Assembly (NCBI GenBank): GCA_945900965.1
Contig: CAMDKM010000035.1
Span: 1-36,818 of the forward strand
Direction: 5' to 3'
DNA length: 36,818 nucleotides
Source of the DNA: Bordetella parapertussis
Lineage (GTDB): Bacteria; Pseudomonadota; Gammaproteobacteria; Burkholderiales; JACQAP01
Part shown: piece after piece, positions 1-8,255 of the stretch
Numbering within the stretch: the first letter of the stretch is position 1
How the letters are laid out: each line of letters starts with the position of its first letter
Program-made: the position numbers and the translations under genes
The notes under the pieces: generated by a model
Databases searched by the model: none
Told to the model about the DNA's origin: nothing
Seen by the model: only the letters and a program-made list of their open reading frames with translations

Positions 1-173
1 CGCTCTGAGCGAGGGGCCAGCGCTATGGTCCAGTGAAATTCAGGGGATCAATGGCCCCGTAGGCGCGGTCACGCCTCTCGACGGTGCTCGAACCCATTCC
101 CGGCGGCCCTCGCTATCCGTCGAATAGGGCGGTTATATTTCCTATCCGCTATCCGCATGCACTGAGGTTTCCG

Positions 174-1384
174 TTACGCCGTCTTCAGGAGCGGAACAAC
201 TTCGGCGCCCGTTCGCAGGCCATCAAGTAAGTCAGCCCAAACTTGCATCATTCGTCGCCGCTCAGCTAAATACTCCGCGCGGTGATACGCGGCGCGAACC
301 TTGTTCCGCTCAGCATGTGCGAGCTGTCGTTCGATAACATCGGGCGCGAAGTGGCCCGACTCGTTCAAGATAGTGCTGGCTGTCGCGCGAAAGCCATGGC
401 CGACAACGCGCCCCTTGTAACCAAGCACCTCGATCGCTTTATTGAGCGTGTTCTCGCTTATGTAAGGCACGCGGCTATGTCCCCCAGGAAACAAGCATGC
501 CGCGTGGCCGGTCAGGCTTTGCAGTTCTTTGAGCAGCGCGACCGTCTGGAGAGACAGAGGAACGATGTGTTCGACGCGGGCCTTCATTCGTTCCGCGGGA
601 ACGCGCCACTCTGCGGCATCCAAATTGAATTCAGCCCAGCGTGCTGCCCGGAGCTCGCCGGGCCGAACGAAGGTCAGCAGAAGTATCTGTAGAGCGAGTC
701 GCGTCTCAGGGCGCCCCGGGTACTCAAGCAGCTCCCGAAGGAAGGCACCCACTTCCTCGCGGCGCAGCGCAGGGTAGTGTTTAGTCTGCCCAACTTTGAG
801 AGCACCTTTGAGTACGCTGGCCGGATCATCGGTCGCACGGCCGGTCGCGATTGCGTAACGGAACACCTCCCCCGCCCAGCGACGGGCCCGCGCTGCTACC
901 TCCAAGGCGCCCCGCGCCTCGATGGGGCGAAGAGCGCCCAGGAGCATTGGCGCGGTAATAGAGGTGATAGGTAGCGCACCAATTCTCGGGAACAGATTGT
1001 TCCCAGAATGGCTCCCACCTTGTCGGCGTAGCTCGGCGCCCACTTGTCGCCACGGTTCGCCATCCACTCCCTGGCCACGCCTTCAAAAGTCACAGCCGCG
1101 CTTTCGACGGCTCGTGCCTTGGTCGCCTTGCGCTCGGTGCCCGGGTCATTCCCGGCCTTGAGGAGCACCCGGGCCTCCAAGGTCAACTCGCGCGCCTGCG
1201 CGAGCGTGACCTCGGGGTACACGCCGAGCGCCAGCTGCTTTTCCTTTCCGGCATGGCGGTATTTCAGACGCCAGTACTTGGATCCGTTGGGATGGACCAG
1301 CAAGGACAGGCCCTTCTCGTCCGCTAGCTTGTAGGCTTTTTCGCCACTCTTGGCGGTGCGGGCCCTAACGTCGGTCAGCGGCAT
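174..1384 (-). pseudogene. P4-type tyrosine integrase, frameshifted
   Basis: This is a site-specific recombinase of the tyrosine integrase family with the N-terminal arm-binding domain (DUF4102) typical of P4-like genomic-island integrases. The start at 1384 opens MPLTDVRARTAKSGEKAYKL, followed by the usual GLSLLV, YWRLKYR and LGVYPEVTLAQAR motifs; this frame remains open to 896 but loses similarity near 1003. The core and catalytic domains continue in the -1 frame from about 1003 to the stop at 174. There one sees the first catalytic Arg (PGELRAARW), the H-x-x-R box (HGFRATAS), the LAHAERN histidine box and the nucleophile Tyr in AAYHRAEY. Joining the frames gives about 400 residues, normal for the family, so only one base is out of register. 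It could be a decayed gene or a sequencing error. It reads leftward, away from hflX, so the attachment site is expected to its right and the element body to its left, outside the window. Confidence 0.85.
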
Positions 1385-1385
1385 A

Positions 1386-1440
1386 TTTGTCCCCCCACGC
1401 GGGATTTATATGCCCCCATTTGTACCCCTGTGCCCCCAGG
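1386..1440. promoter_or_regulatory. C-rich repeat cluster before the integrase start (possible arm-type sites)
   Basis: Immediately in front of the integrase start lie four variants of a TGt/cCCCC motif: TTTGTCCCCCC at 1386-1396, TATGCCCCCAT around 1409-1419, TTTGTACCCCT at 1419-1429 and GTGCCCCCAGG from 1430. The last three TG steps fall at 1411, 1421 and 1431, exactly 10 bp apart, so they face one side of the helix. Such arrays next to an integrase with a DUF4102 domain fit arm-type integrase binding sites or an autoregulatory operator. The repeat pattern is seen directly; the function is inference. Confidence 0.45.
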
Positions 1441-1549
1441 ATGTCAAAGGACGGCCTGTGAGCTCCCCGGACGATAATTCCAGGAATTCAGTGGGTTTTA
1501 GGTCTTTGTTGGACGTTGCCGGACGGCTTCGGAAGGGATATTGGTGCCG

Positions 1550-1578
1550 GAACCAGGATCCGAAAACTGATCTGGTTC
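1550..1578. other. Hairpin between integrase and hflX
   Basis: Left arm 1550-1560 (GAACCAGGATC) pairs with right arm 1569-1578 (GATCTGGTTC) with a single bulged G and an 8-base loop. There is no T-run on either side, so it is not a classical terminator. It lies where the element/chromosome junction is expected, 98 bases before hflX. The rest of the 1441-1675 stretch shows no credible gene and no tRNA-like attachment target. Confidence 0.4.
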
Positions 1579-1675
1579 GGAAGGTTACTGCCGCGGTCGA
1601 TAGCGGCGGACTTGTATCGTTTATCACGGTTATGCCCTTCGGGGAAGAAACTGTGCGCGGGTAGCAGCCTCTTGC

Positions 1676-2794
1676 ATGTTTGAGCGTCCCAAGGGAGGCG
1701 ACCGGGCGATTCTGGTGAGTCTGGATTTCGGCGACGAAGGGCATGAGGCGTCCATCGAGGAGTTCGGTCGCCTGGCTTTGAGCGCTGGGATCGAGCCGCT
1801 TGCCCACGTAAAAGGTAAGCGGCAGCGGCCGGATGCCAATAGCTTTGCCGGTTCCGGCAAAGTGGAGGAAATCGGGGAGGTGGCCGAACGCGTGGGGGCT
1901 TCCCTGGTGCTGTTCAATCACGACCTTTCCCCGGGCCAGCAGCGCAATCTCGAGAAGCGTTTCAATCTGCGTGTTATCGATCGAACAACATTGATCCTCG
2001 ATATCTTTGCGCAGCGCGCGCGTTCGCACGAAGGCAAATTGCAAGTCGAGCTGGCTCAGCTGGAGCACATGGCGACTCGCCTGATACGCGGCTGGACGCA
2101 CCTGGAGCGGCAGAAGGGCGGTATCGGCCTGCGCGGGCCGGGTGAAACCCAATTGGAGACCGACCGACGATTGCTGGCCAAGCGGGTGAAGGTGTTGAAG
2201 GACAAGCTGCGCACCGTTGGCCGCCAGCGCGACACCCAGCGGCGCGCGAGGGCGCGGGGCCCGGTGACCTCGGTATGTCTGGTTGGCTACACCAACGCGG
2301 GAAAATCCACGCTGTTCAACTTGCTCACACACAGCGAGGTATTCGCGGCGGACCAGTTGTTTGCAACCCTGGACACGACCTCCAGACGCATGACAGGTGA
2401 AGGTACGAGGCCCTTGGTATTGTCGGACACCGTGGGATTCATTCGCGATTTGCCACACACTCTGGTGGCGGCATTCAGCGCGACACTGGAAGAAACCGTG
2501 CGGGCCGATCTCTTGTTGCATGTCATCGATGCGGCAAGCCCGGCCTGGCAACAGCAGGTCGAAGATGTCAACAAGGTGCTGACGGAAATTGGCGCCGACA
2601 CCGTGCCGCAGATACTGGTCCATAACAAGATCGATGTCTCTGCCCTGGATCCCGGTGTCACGCGAGACCAGTATGGTAAGATCGCCGCCGTTCGTGTGAG
2701 TGCGAGAACCGGAGCAGGTGTGGACGTGTTGCGGGAAATACTTTCCCGAACACCAGACACCACGCAAGGCATTTGGAATTCGGTCGCCGCCTGA
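1676..2794 (+). CDS. hflX: Ribosome-associated GTPase HflX
   Basis: HflX binds the large ribosomal subunit and splits or rescues stalled ribosomes, acting in the cytoplasm. The protein has 372 residues. The HflX N-terminal domain carries the family motifs SFAGSGKVEEI and, near residue 155, GPGETQLE. The G domain follows: P-loop GYTNAGKS at residues 204-211, switch II DTVGFIRDLP near 250 and the NKID specificity motif near 317. It is shorter than the E. coli protein (about 426) because the C-terminal extension is short, as is common in betaproteobacteria. The ATG at 1676 gives the usual opening MFERPKGGDRA, though no strong ribosome-binding site is visible. It heads the run hflX-hflK-hflC; hfq, the usual upstream neighbour, is absent from the window, where an integrase is found instead. 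Confidence 0.96.
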   Translation: MFERPKGGDRAILVSLDFGDEGHEASIEEFGRLALSAGIEPLAHVKGKRQRPDANSFAGSGKVEEIGEVAERVGASLVLFNHDLSPGQQRNLEKRFNLRVIDRTTLILDIFAQRARSHEGKLQVELAQLEHMATRLIRGWTHLERQKGGIGLRGPGETQLETDRRLLAKRVKVLKDKLRTVGRQRDTQRRARARGPVTSVCLVGYTNAGKSTLFNLLTHSEVFAADQLFATLDTTSRRMTGEGTRPLVLSDTVGFIRDLPHTLVAAFSATLEETVRADLLLHVIDAASPAWQQQVEDVNKVLTEIGADTVPQILVHNKIDVSALDPGVTRDQYGKIAAVRVSARTGAGVDVLREILSRTPDTTQGIWNSVAA

Positions 2795-2846
2795 ATGGTG
2801 GGTTGCCGTTCCGACCGACGCCCCTTTCCTAAGAAGGCAAATAAGC

Positions 2847-4016
2847 ATGGCATTAAACGATCCGCAATGGGGTAAGCGCGGCAATAACGGCCCGCCCGAC
2901 CTCGATGAACTCTGGCGCCGCCTGAATCAACGACTCAACTCCGTTTTTCGCGGTAAAGGCGGAGGTGGCGTGCCGCCGCCGCCGGGAACCGGCAACAGGA
3001 TGAGCGGTGGGGCGGGCGTGCTTGTCGGATTGATCCTCCTGGTCTGGTCGTTCAGCGGCTTTTACATCGTTGACGCGAGCGAGCGGGGTGTTGTGATGCG
3101 CTTCGGAAAATATGTCGAAACTACCGAGTCCGGTCCGCGATGGCATTGGCCCTGGCCGTTCGAGACGGCCAAGGTGGTCAACGTATCGGGCAACCGCTCG
3201 GTTGAAGTCGGTTACCGCAATAATGTAAAGAACCGGGTTCCCCGCGAGTCGCTGATGATCACGGAAGACGAAAACATCATCGACATACAGTTCGCGGTGC
3301 AATATACGCTCAAGGACGCGGAAGACTATCTGTTCGAGAATCGCGAACCGGACGGGACGGTCATTCAGGCGGCCGAGACGGCGATCCGGGAAGTGGTGGG
3401 TAAAAACAAGATGGACATGCTGCTGCAGGAAGGCAAGGCGGAAATCGTCAAGGACGTCCAGGCACTCATGCAGACAATTTTGGACCGCTACAAAACCGGT
3501 ATTGATGTGAGCCGGGTGACCATGCAGGACGCGCAACCGCCGGAGCAGGTGCAGGCGGCTTTTTCCGATGCGGTCAAGGCAGGCCAGGATCGCGACCGTC
3601 AAACCAATGAAGCGCAGGCCTATTTCAACGATGTGGTGCCGAAAGCGCGGGGTACGGCCTCGCGACTGTTGCAGGAAGCCGAAGGTTATCGCCAGAGCGT
3701 TATTGCCAATGCCGATGGCGACGCATCGCGCTTTCGACAGATTGTTGCCGAATACAACAAGGCGCCGGGCGTCACCCGGGACCGACTTTACCTCGACATG
3801 ATGCAACAATTGCTGACCAACACCAGCAAGGTGGTGGTCGATCAGAAGGCGGGCAGCAATCTGCTTTACCTGCCGCTGGATAAATTGATGGCGCAGACCG
3901 CGGGGACGGACACGAATGCAAAAGTCGTCAGCCCAGAGGCGCCGCCGCCTGCTCCCGCCGATCCCGTAGCACGTTCGCGGGAGTCGTTCCGCAATCGCGA
4001 TCGGGAGGCCAGATGA
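2847..4016 (+). CDS. hflK: FtsH protease modulator HflK
   Basis: HflK forms, with HflC, a large membrane cage around the FtsH protease and limits its access to membrane substrates. The 389-residue protein has a Gly/Pro-rich cytoplasmic N-terminus (about 1-53), one membrane segment at about 55-75 and then the SPFH/band-7 domain starting near ERGVVMRFGKY. A helical region follows (TASRLLQEAEGYRQ), and the tail is rich in Ala, Pro and Arg. The start is ATG 2847, preceded by AAGAAGG at 2831-2837 at a suitable distance; the reading frame is open further upstream but that part lies over the end of hflX and is not HflK-like. The stop overlaps the hflC start by four bases (ATGA), the usual sign of coupled synthesis of the two partners. 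Confidence 0.96.
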   Translation: MALNDPQWGKRGNNGPPDLDELWRRLNQRLNSVFRGKGGGGVPPPPGTGNRMSGGAGVLVGLILLVWSFSGFYIVDASERGVVMRFGKYVETTESGPRWHWPWPFETAKVVNVSGNRSVEVGYRNNVKNRVPRESLMITEDENIIDIQFAVQYTLKDAEDYLFENREPDGTVIQAAETAIREVVGKNKMDMLLQEGKAEIVKDVQALMQTILDRYKTGIDVSRVTMQDAQPPEQVQAAFSDAVKAGQDRDRQTNEAQAYFNDVVPKARGTASRLLQEAEGYRQSVIANADGDASRFRQIVAEYNKAPGVTRDRLYLDMMQQLLTNTSKVVVDQKAGSNLLYLPLDKLMAQTAGTDTNAKVVSPEAPPPAPADPVARSRESFRNRDREAR

Positions 4017-4906
4017 AGCCGAATGTAGGTGTGATACTGGCGGCGGTGGCGGCTGGACTGCTGCTGGCCAGCGCCAGTTTGTTTACCGTCGATCAGCGCA
4101 ACGGTCAGAACGCCATCGTATTTCGGCTTGGCGAAATCGTCAGCATCAAGACCCAACCGGGTCTGTATATGAAAGTGCCGCTGCTCGACAACGTCAAGTT
4201 TTTCGACGTACGCATTCTGACTCTGGATGCCGACGAGCCGGAACGGTTTACCACACTGGAGAAAAAACCTGTCCTGGTCGACTCGTTCGTGAAATGGCGG
4301 GTGGTGGATGTGAAGCAGTATTACATCAGCCTGAAGGATAGCGTGGGCGGCGCGGAGGAAGGGGCCAAAAAGCGGCTGAGGCAGACGGTCAATGACAGTC
4401 TGCGGGCGGAGTTCGGCAAACGCACCATTCGCGACCTGGTGTCCGGTGAACGGGACAAGGTGATGGAATTGATGCGCGACATCGCCGACAGGGATGCGCG
4501 CAGTATCGGAGTCCAGGTGCTCGACGTGCGCCTCAAGCGGGTGGATTTCACCCAGGAAGTTAGCGAATCGGTCTACAGCCGGATGGAGGCCGAGCGCAAA
4601 CGGGTCGCCAACGAGTTGCGCTCCACCGGTTTTGCGGAAGCGGAAAAAATTCGTGCCGACGCGGAAAAGCAGCGATCGGTCATCGTGGCGGAAGCCTACC
4701 GGGATGCGCAAAAACTCAAGGGTGACGGGGACGCCAAAGCGGCGGCCATATATGCTCGCGCCTTCCAGCAGAATCCGGAGTTTTACAGTTTCTACCGCAG
4801 CATCGAGGCTTACCGGCAGAGCTTCAGGAACAAGAGCGACGTGATGATTCTGGATCCGAATTCCGAGTTCTTCAAATACCTGAAGAGCCCGTCGGGGCGG
4901 CGCTGA
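4013..4906 (+). CDS. hflC: FtsH protease modulator HflC
   Basis: HflC is the partner of HflK in the periplasm-facing complex that regulates FtsH. The protein has 297 residues, near the E. coli length of 334 but with a shorter middle. An N-terminal membrane anchor (about residues 5-21) is followed by the SPFH domain: the FTVDQRNGQNAIVFRLGEI stretch, LTLDADEPERF and the conserved DSFVKWRVVD. The second half is the charged helix typical of the family (RMEAERKRVANELRSTG, EKIRADAEKQR) and ends in YLKSPSGRR. The ATG lies inside the hflK stop region (ATGA overlap), so translation of both is probably coupled. Confidence 0.96.
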   Translation: MKPNVGVILAAVAAGLLLASASLFTVDQRNGQNAIVFRLGEIVSIKTQPGLYMKVPLLDNVKFFDVRILTLDADEPERFTTLEKKPVLVDSFVKWRVVDVKQYYISLKDSVGGAEEGAKKRLRQTVNDSLRAEFGKRTIRDLVSGERDKVMELMRDIADRDARSIGVQVLDVRLKRVDFTQEVSESVYSRMEAERKRVANELRSTGFAEAEKIRADAEKQRSVIVAEAYRDAQKLKGDGDAKAAAIYARAFQQNPEFYSFYRSIEAYRQSFRNKSDVMILDPNSEFFKYLKSPSGRR

Positions 4907-4925
4907 TTTCGACTGGCGCATGCGG

Positions 4926-4941
4926 CCGCGCCCGGGCGCGG
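4926..4941. repeat. Perfect 16-bp GC palindrome
   Basis: CCGCGCCC is followed directly by GGGCGCGG, a perfect palindrome between the hflC stop (4906) and the DUF2065 start (4977). In RNA it could form a six-pair stem with a four-base loop. There is no T-run after it. It may slow or protect the transcript between the two genes, or be a protein-binding site; function unknown. Confidence 0.4.
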
Positions 4942-4976
4942 ATTGGATCCACGAATTTCCTGGAGCAAATAATAAT

Positions 4977-5174
4977 ATGGGGAGCCACACCAATACGCTG
5001 CTGATGGCGGTGGCTTTGATGCTGGTGCTGGAAGGGCTATTGCCTTTTCTGCTGCCGTCGGTCTGGCGCGAGGCTTTCCGGCGTCTGACGGAAATGTCCG
5101 ACGGGCAGATTCGCTTCATTGGCTTGTCTTCTATGCTGGCCGGTCTGCTGATACTTTTGGTTGTCAACAGCTAG
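4977..5174 (+). CDS. DUF2065 (YjeT-like) small inner-membrane protein
   Basis: This is a 65-residue membrane protein of the DUF2065/YjeT family, commonly found just after hflC in beta- and gammaproteobacteria. Its function is not established. Two hydrophobic segments are visible, about residues 7-23 (LLMAVALMLVLEGLLPFLL) and 45-63 (FIGLSSMLAGLLILLVV), with the family motif EGLLPFLLPSVWRE between them and RFIGLSSM at the second helix. The ATG at 4977 is preceded by TGGAG at 4961-4965; the frame stays open upstream to 4920, but those residues are not family-like. Its constant place next to hflKC suggests a link to membrane protein quality control, which is inference. Confidence 0.88.
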   Translation: MGSHTNTLLMAVALMLVLEGLLPFLLPSVWREAFRRLTEMSDGQIRFIGLSSMLAGLLILLVVNS

Positions 5175-5229
5175 CACAGGAATCCTGAGAATTCCGGCTC
5201 GCAATCCGGATTCACCGAGTCGCAATATC

Positions 5230-6396
5230 ATGCAAAAGTGGCTGCTCCCCGAATACATCGAAGATATCCTGCCGGCGGAGGCCGCGCGCGTGGAAAAAAT
5301 CCGCCGCCGTCTGCTGGACTTGTTTTATTCCCACGGCTACGACCTGGTCATTCCACCCATGATCGAGTACCTGGATTCCCTGCTGACCGGGACCGGGCAC
5401 GATCTCGATTTGCGGACCTTCAAACTCGTCGATCAACTCTCGGGGCGCATGCTGGGGCTGCGTGCCGACATTACCCCGCAGGTGGCACGTATCGATGCGC
5501 ACTTGTTAAACCGCAAAGGTGTTACCCGTCTGTGTTACTCGGGAACGGTGCTGCACGCGCAGCCCTCGGGTCTGCAACGTACGCGGGAGCCCTTGCAGAT
5601 TGGCGCCGAGATCTACGGTCATGCCGGATTGGAAAGCGACATCGAGATTCAGACGCTGCTGTTGCGCGCGCTGGCCGCGGCCGGTGTTCGGGGAGGGCAG
5701 TTCGATCTGGGTCATGTTGCGATATTTCGCTCCCTGATCGCGCGCGCGGAAATTGGCGCGGAACTGGAATCCGAACTTTTCCAGGTGCTGCAAGCCAAGG
5801 ACAATTCTTCCCTGCGCACGCTGTTGGCCGGCATCGACACATTGACGCGCGAAGCCTTGTTGCTTTTGCCGGAGTTGTACGGCGGTCCGGAAGTGCTGAC
5901 GGTGGCCAGGCAACGTCTGCCGGCTTATCCGGAACTTTCGTCGTGTATCGACGTGCTGGAGACAGTAGGCAAACGTCTGTCGGGAGAAATTCAGGAGTTG
6001 TGTTTCGATTTGGCGGAGTTGCGTGGCTATCATTATCACAGCGGCCTGGTATTCGCCGCCTATGCCGGTGGCCGGCGCGAGTCGGTGGCACGGGGAGGCC
6101 GTTACGATGACGTGGGCGGAGCCTTTGGGCGAGCGCGCCCGGCAACCGGATTTACCATGGATCTGCGCGATCTCGCTCAGACCATGAGCGATGAGCCGGC
6201 TGCCGGGAGAATCCTGGCGCCGTATCGGCCCGAGGACACGACGCTGCAGAAGGAAGTCGAGTCGCTGCGTGCCAGGGGCTTGGTGGTGGTCGTCGATCTC
6301 CCGGGCCATGAATCGAGCCGCGCGGAACTGGAGTGCAAATTCCAATTGGTCGAGCGGCAGGGGCGGTGGGCGACCGAAGCCCTCGCTGCAAAATGA
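5230..6396 (+). CDS. hisZ: ATP phosphoribosyltransferase regulatory subunit HisZ
   Basis: HisZ is a catalytically inactive relative of histidyl-tRNA synthetase that forms a hetero-octamer with the short form of HisG and is needed for the first step of histidine synthesis. The protein has 388 residues. Class II synthetase-like motifs are present: LLPEYIEDILP at the start, LLTGTGHDLDLRTFKLVDQ and MLGLRADITPQVARID, the GVTRLCYSG motif 2 region, and GGRYDDVGGAFGRARPATGF near the C-terminus. ATG 5230 gives the family opening MQKWLLPEY; earlier in-frame starts would add unrelated residues over the DUF2065 stop. hisG is not nearby, which is normal. Its presence implies a short, HisZ-dependent HisG elsewhere in the genome. 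purA follows after a 203-base gap that is mostly repeat. Confidence 0.95.
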   Translation: MQKWLLPEYIEDILPAEAARVEKIRRRLLDLFYSHGYDLVIPPMIEYLDSLLTGTGHDLDLRTFKLVDQLSGRMLGLRADITPQVARIDAHLLNRKGVTRLCYSGTVLHAQPSGLQRTREPLQIGAEIYGHAGLESDIEIQTLLLRALAAAGVRGGQFDLGHVAIFRSLIARAEIGAELESELFQVLQAKDNSSLRTLLAGIDTLTREALLLLPELYGGPEVLTVARQRLPAYPELSSCIDVLETVGKRLSGEIQELCFDLAELRGYHYHSGLVFAAYAGGRRESVARGGRYDDVGGAFGRARPATGFTMDLRDLAQTMSDEPAAGRILAPYRPEDTTLQKEVESLRARGLVVVVDLPGHESSRAELECKFQLVERQGRWATEALAAK

Positions 6397-6397
6397 T

Positions 6398-6550
6398 CCT
6401 AAGAACCGCACCACAGAGACACAGAGACACGGAGAAGATAAAAACATCAATCAGTTGTCGTGCCAGCAGTGCTCACCTTTTTGATGAGTGCTCGGATAGA
6501 CGCAACAATTTGTTTTTCTCCGTGTTCTCAGTGCCTCTGTAGTTCAATTG
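6398..6550 (+). repeat. Dispersed imperfect palindrome, family A, copy 1
   Basis: Left arm 6410-6436 (ACCACAGAGACACAGAGACA and on) and right arm 6516-6543 are reverse complements with one inserted base and about three mismatches. Both arms consist of a roughly 9-base unit related to CACAGAGA / CTCTGTGTC. The whole element is homologous to a second copy at 8101-8244, including the start CCTAAGAA, an inner block (CAATCAGTTGTCGTGCCAGC at 6448-6467) and the end CTCTGTAGTTCAATTG. It begins right after the hisZ stop and fills most of the gap to purA. It is not coding: the short reading frames in it simply translate the repeat. Confidence 0.85.
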
Positions 6551-6599
6551 CTTTTTCTAGGATGATGTGGGCGTTGAAAATAACCGAATCGAGGATTAG

Positions 6600-7901
<1,302 letters not shown>

Positions 7902-7943
7902 GTCCGGCCTGTGACGGATACTTGTGACAAATGAAATTCATGC

Positions 7944-8030
7944 TGGTGCCGAGAAGAGGACTCGAACCTCCACAGTGTTGCCACCGCCAGGACCTGAACC
8001 TGGTGCGTCTACCAATTCCGCCATCTCGGC
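7944..8030 (-). tRNA. leuT: tRNA-Leu (anticodon CAG)
   Basis: On the minus strand the sequence folds as a class II tRNA of 87 bases including an encoded CCA. The acceptor stem GCCGAGA (8030-8024) pairs with TCTCGGC (7954-7948), with discriminator A and CCA at 7947-7944. The D arm reads GCGGAATTGGTAGACGC, the anticodon stem is CCAGG/CCTGG with loop TTCAGGT (anticodon CAG), a long variable arm follows, and the T arm is GAGGTTCGAGTCCTC. The long variable arm plus CAG identifies leucine. It is the only minus-strand gene in the long plus-strand run between 1676 and 25753. The symbol is only a generic label; naming of tRNA-Leu genes differs between species. Confidence 0.95.
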
Positions 8031-8044
8031 CTGAGAGGGCGCAG

Positions 8045-8073
8045 AATTTAATTGGAAAGCAGGGCTTTGTCAA
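8045..8073 (-). promoter_or_regulatory. Promoter of tRNA-Leu
   Basis: On the minus strand a perfect -35 box TTGACA (8073-8068) is followed after 17 bases by TAAATT (8050-8045), a 4-of-6 match to the -10 box. A GC-rich stretch (CTGCGCCC) lies between the -10 box and the expected start, about 8 bases before the mature tRNA end at 8030. GC-rich discriminators are typical of stringently controlled stable-RNA promoters. Confidence 0.7.
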
Positions 8074-8100
8074 CGGAACGAAGGCCGCGATCCGTTTCAA

Positions 8101-8244
8101 CCTAAAAATTGCACCACAGAGACACAGAGGCACAGAGAAATACGATATTTCAGTCAGCTGTCCTGTCAGCCGTAGCCAATTTGCTGATCGAGAAGCATCA
8201 ATGGATGTTTTTTCTGAGCTCTCAGCGCCTCTGTGGTTCAACTG
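8101..8244 (+). repeat. Dispersed imperfect palindrome, family A, copy 2
   Basis: This is the second direct copy of the element at 6398-6550. Left arm 8113-8139 (ACCACAGAGACACAGAGGCA and on) pairs imperfectly with the right arm 8211-8237, which ends in CGCCTCTGTGGT. Shared with copy 1 are the start CCTAAAAA, the left arm, the inner block CAGTCAGCTGTCCTGTCAGC (8151-8170), and the end CTCTGTGGTTCAACTG. It ends only about 12 bases before the rnr start codon, so it makes up the upstream region of rnr and probably its 5' untranslated RNA. Confidence 0.85.
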
Positions 8245-8255
8245 TTCAACGCAAT

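Noticed and set aside
1-173. Left-edge stretch with repeated CGCTATCCG (111-119 and 147-155)
   Set aside because: Only two exact 9-base copies and a partial third; too little to call a feature, and no gene is seen there.
896-1067. Programmed -1 frameshift in the integrase
   Set aside because: The expected slippery heptamer is not present (the zero frame reads G GGA ACA), and the inverted repeat offers a simpler explanation; not fully excluded.
1350-1664. Plus-strand frame of 104 codons before hflX, considered as an hfq remnant
   Set aside because: No Hfq Sm motifs; it starts inside the integrase and crosses the C-rich repeats.
1406-2884. Long minus-strand frame opposite hflX (492 codons)
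   Set aside because: It mirrors hflX, has no family-like motifs, and is explained by the GC-rich codon use of the real gene.
2853-5167. Minus-strand frames opposite hflK and hflC
   Set aside because: Shadows of the two SPFH genes; no recognisable domain or start signal.
8109-8255. N-terminal extension of RNase R
   Set aside because: It only translates the palindromic repeat (MHHRDTEAQR and so on), a familiar false-protein pattern.
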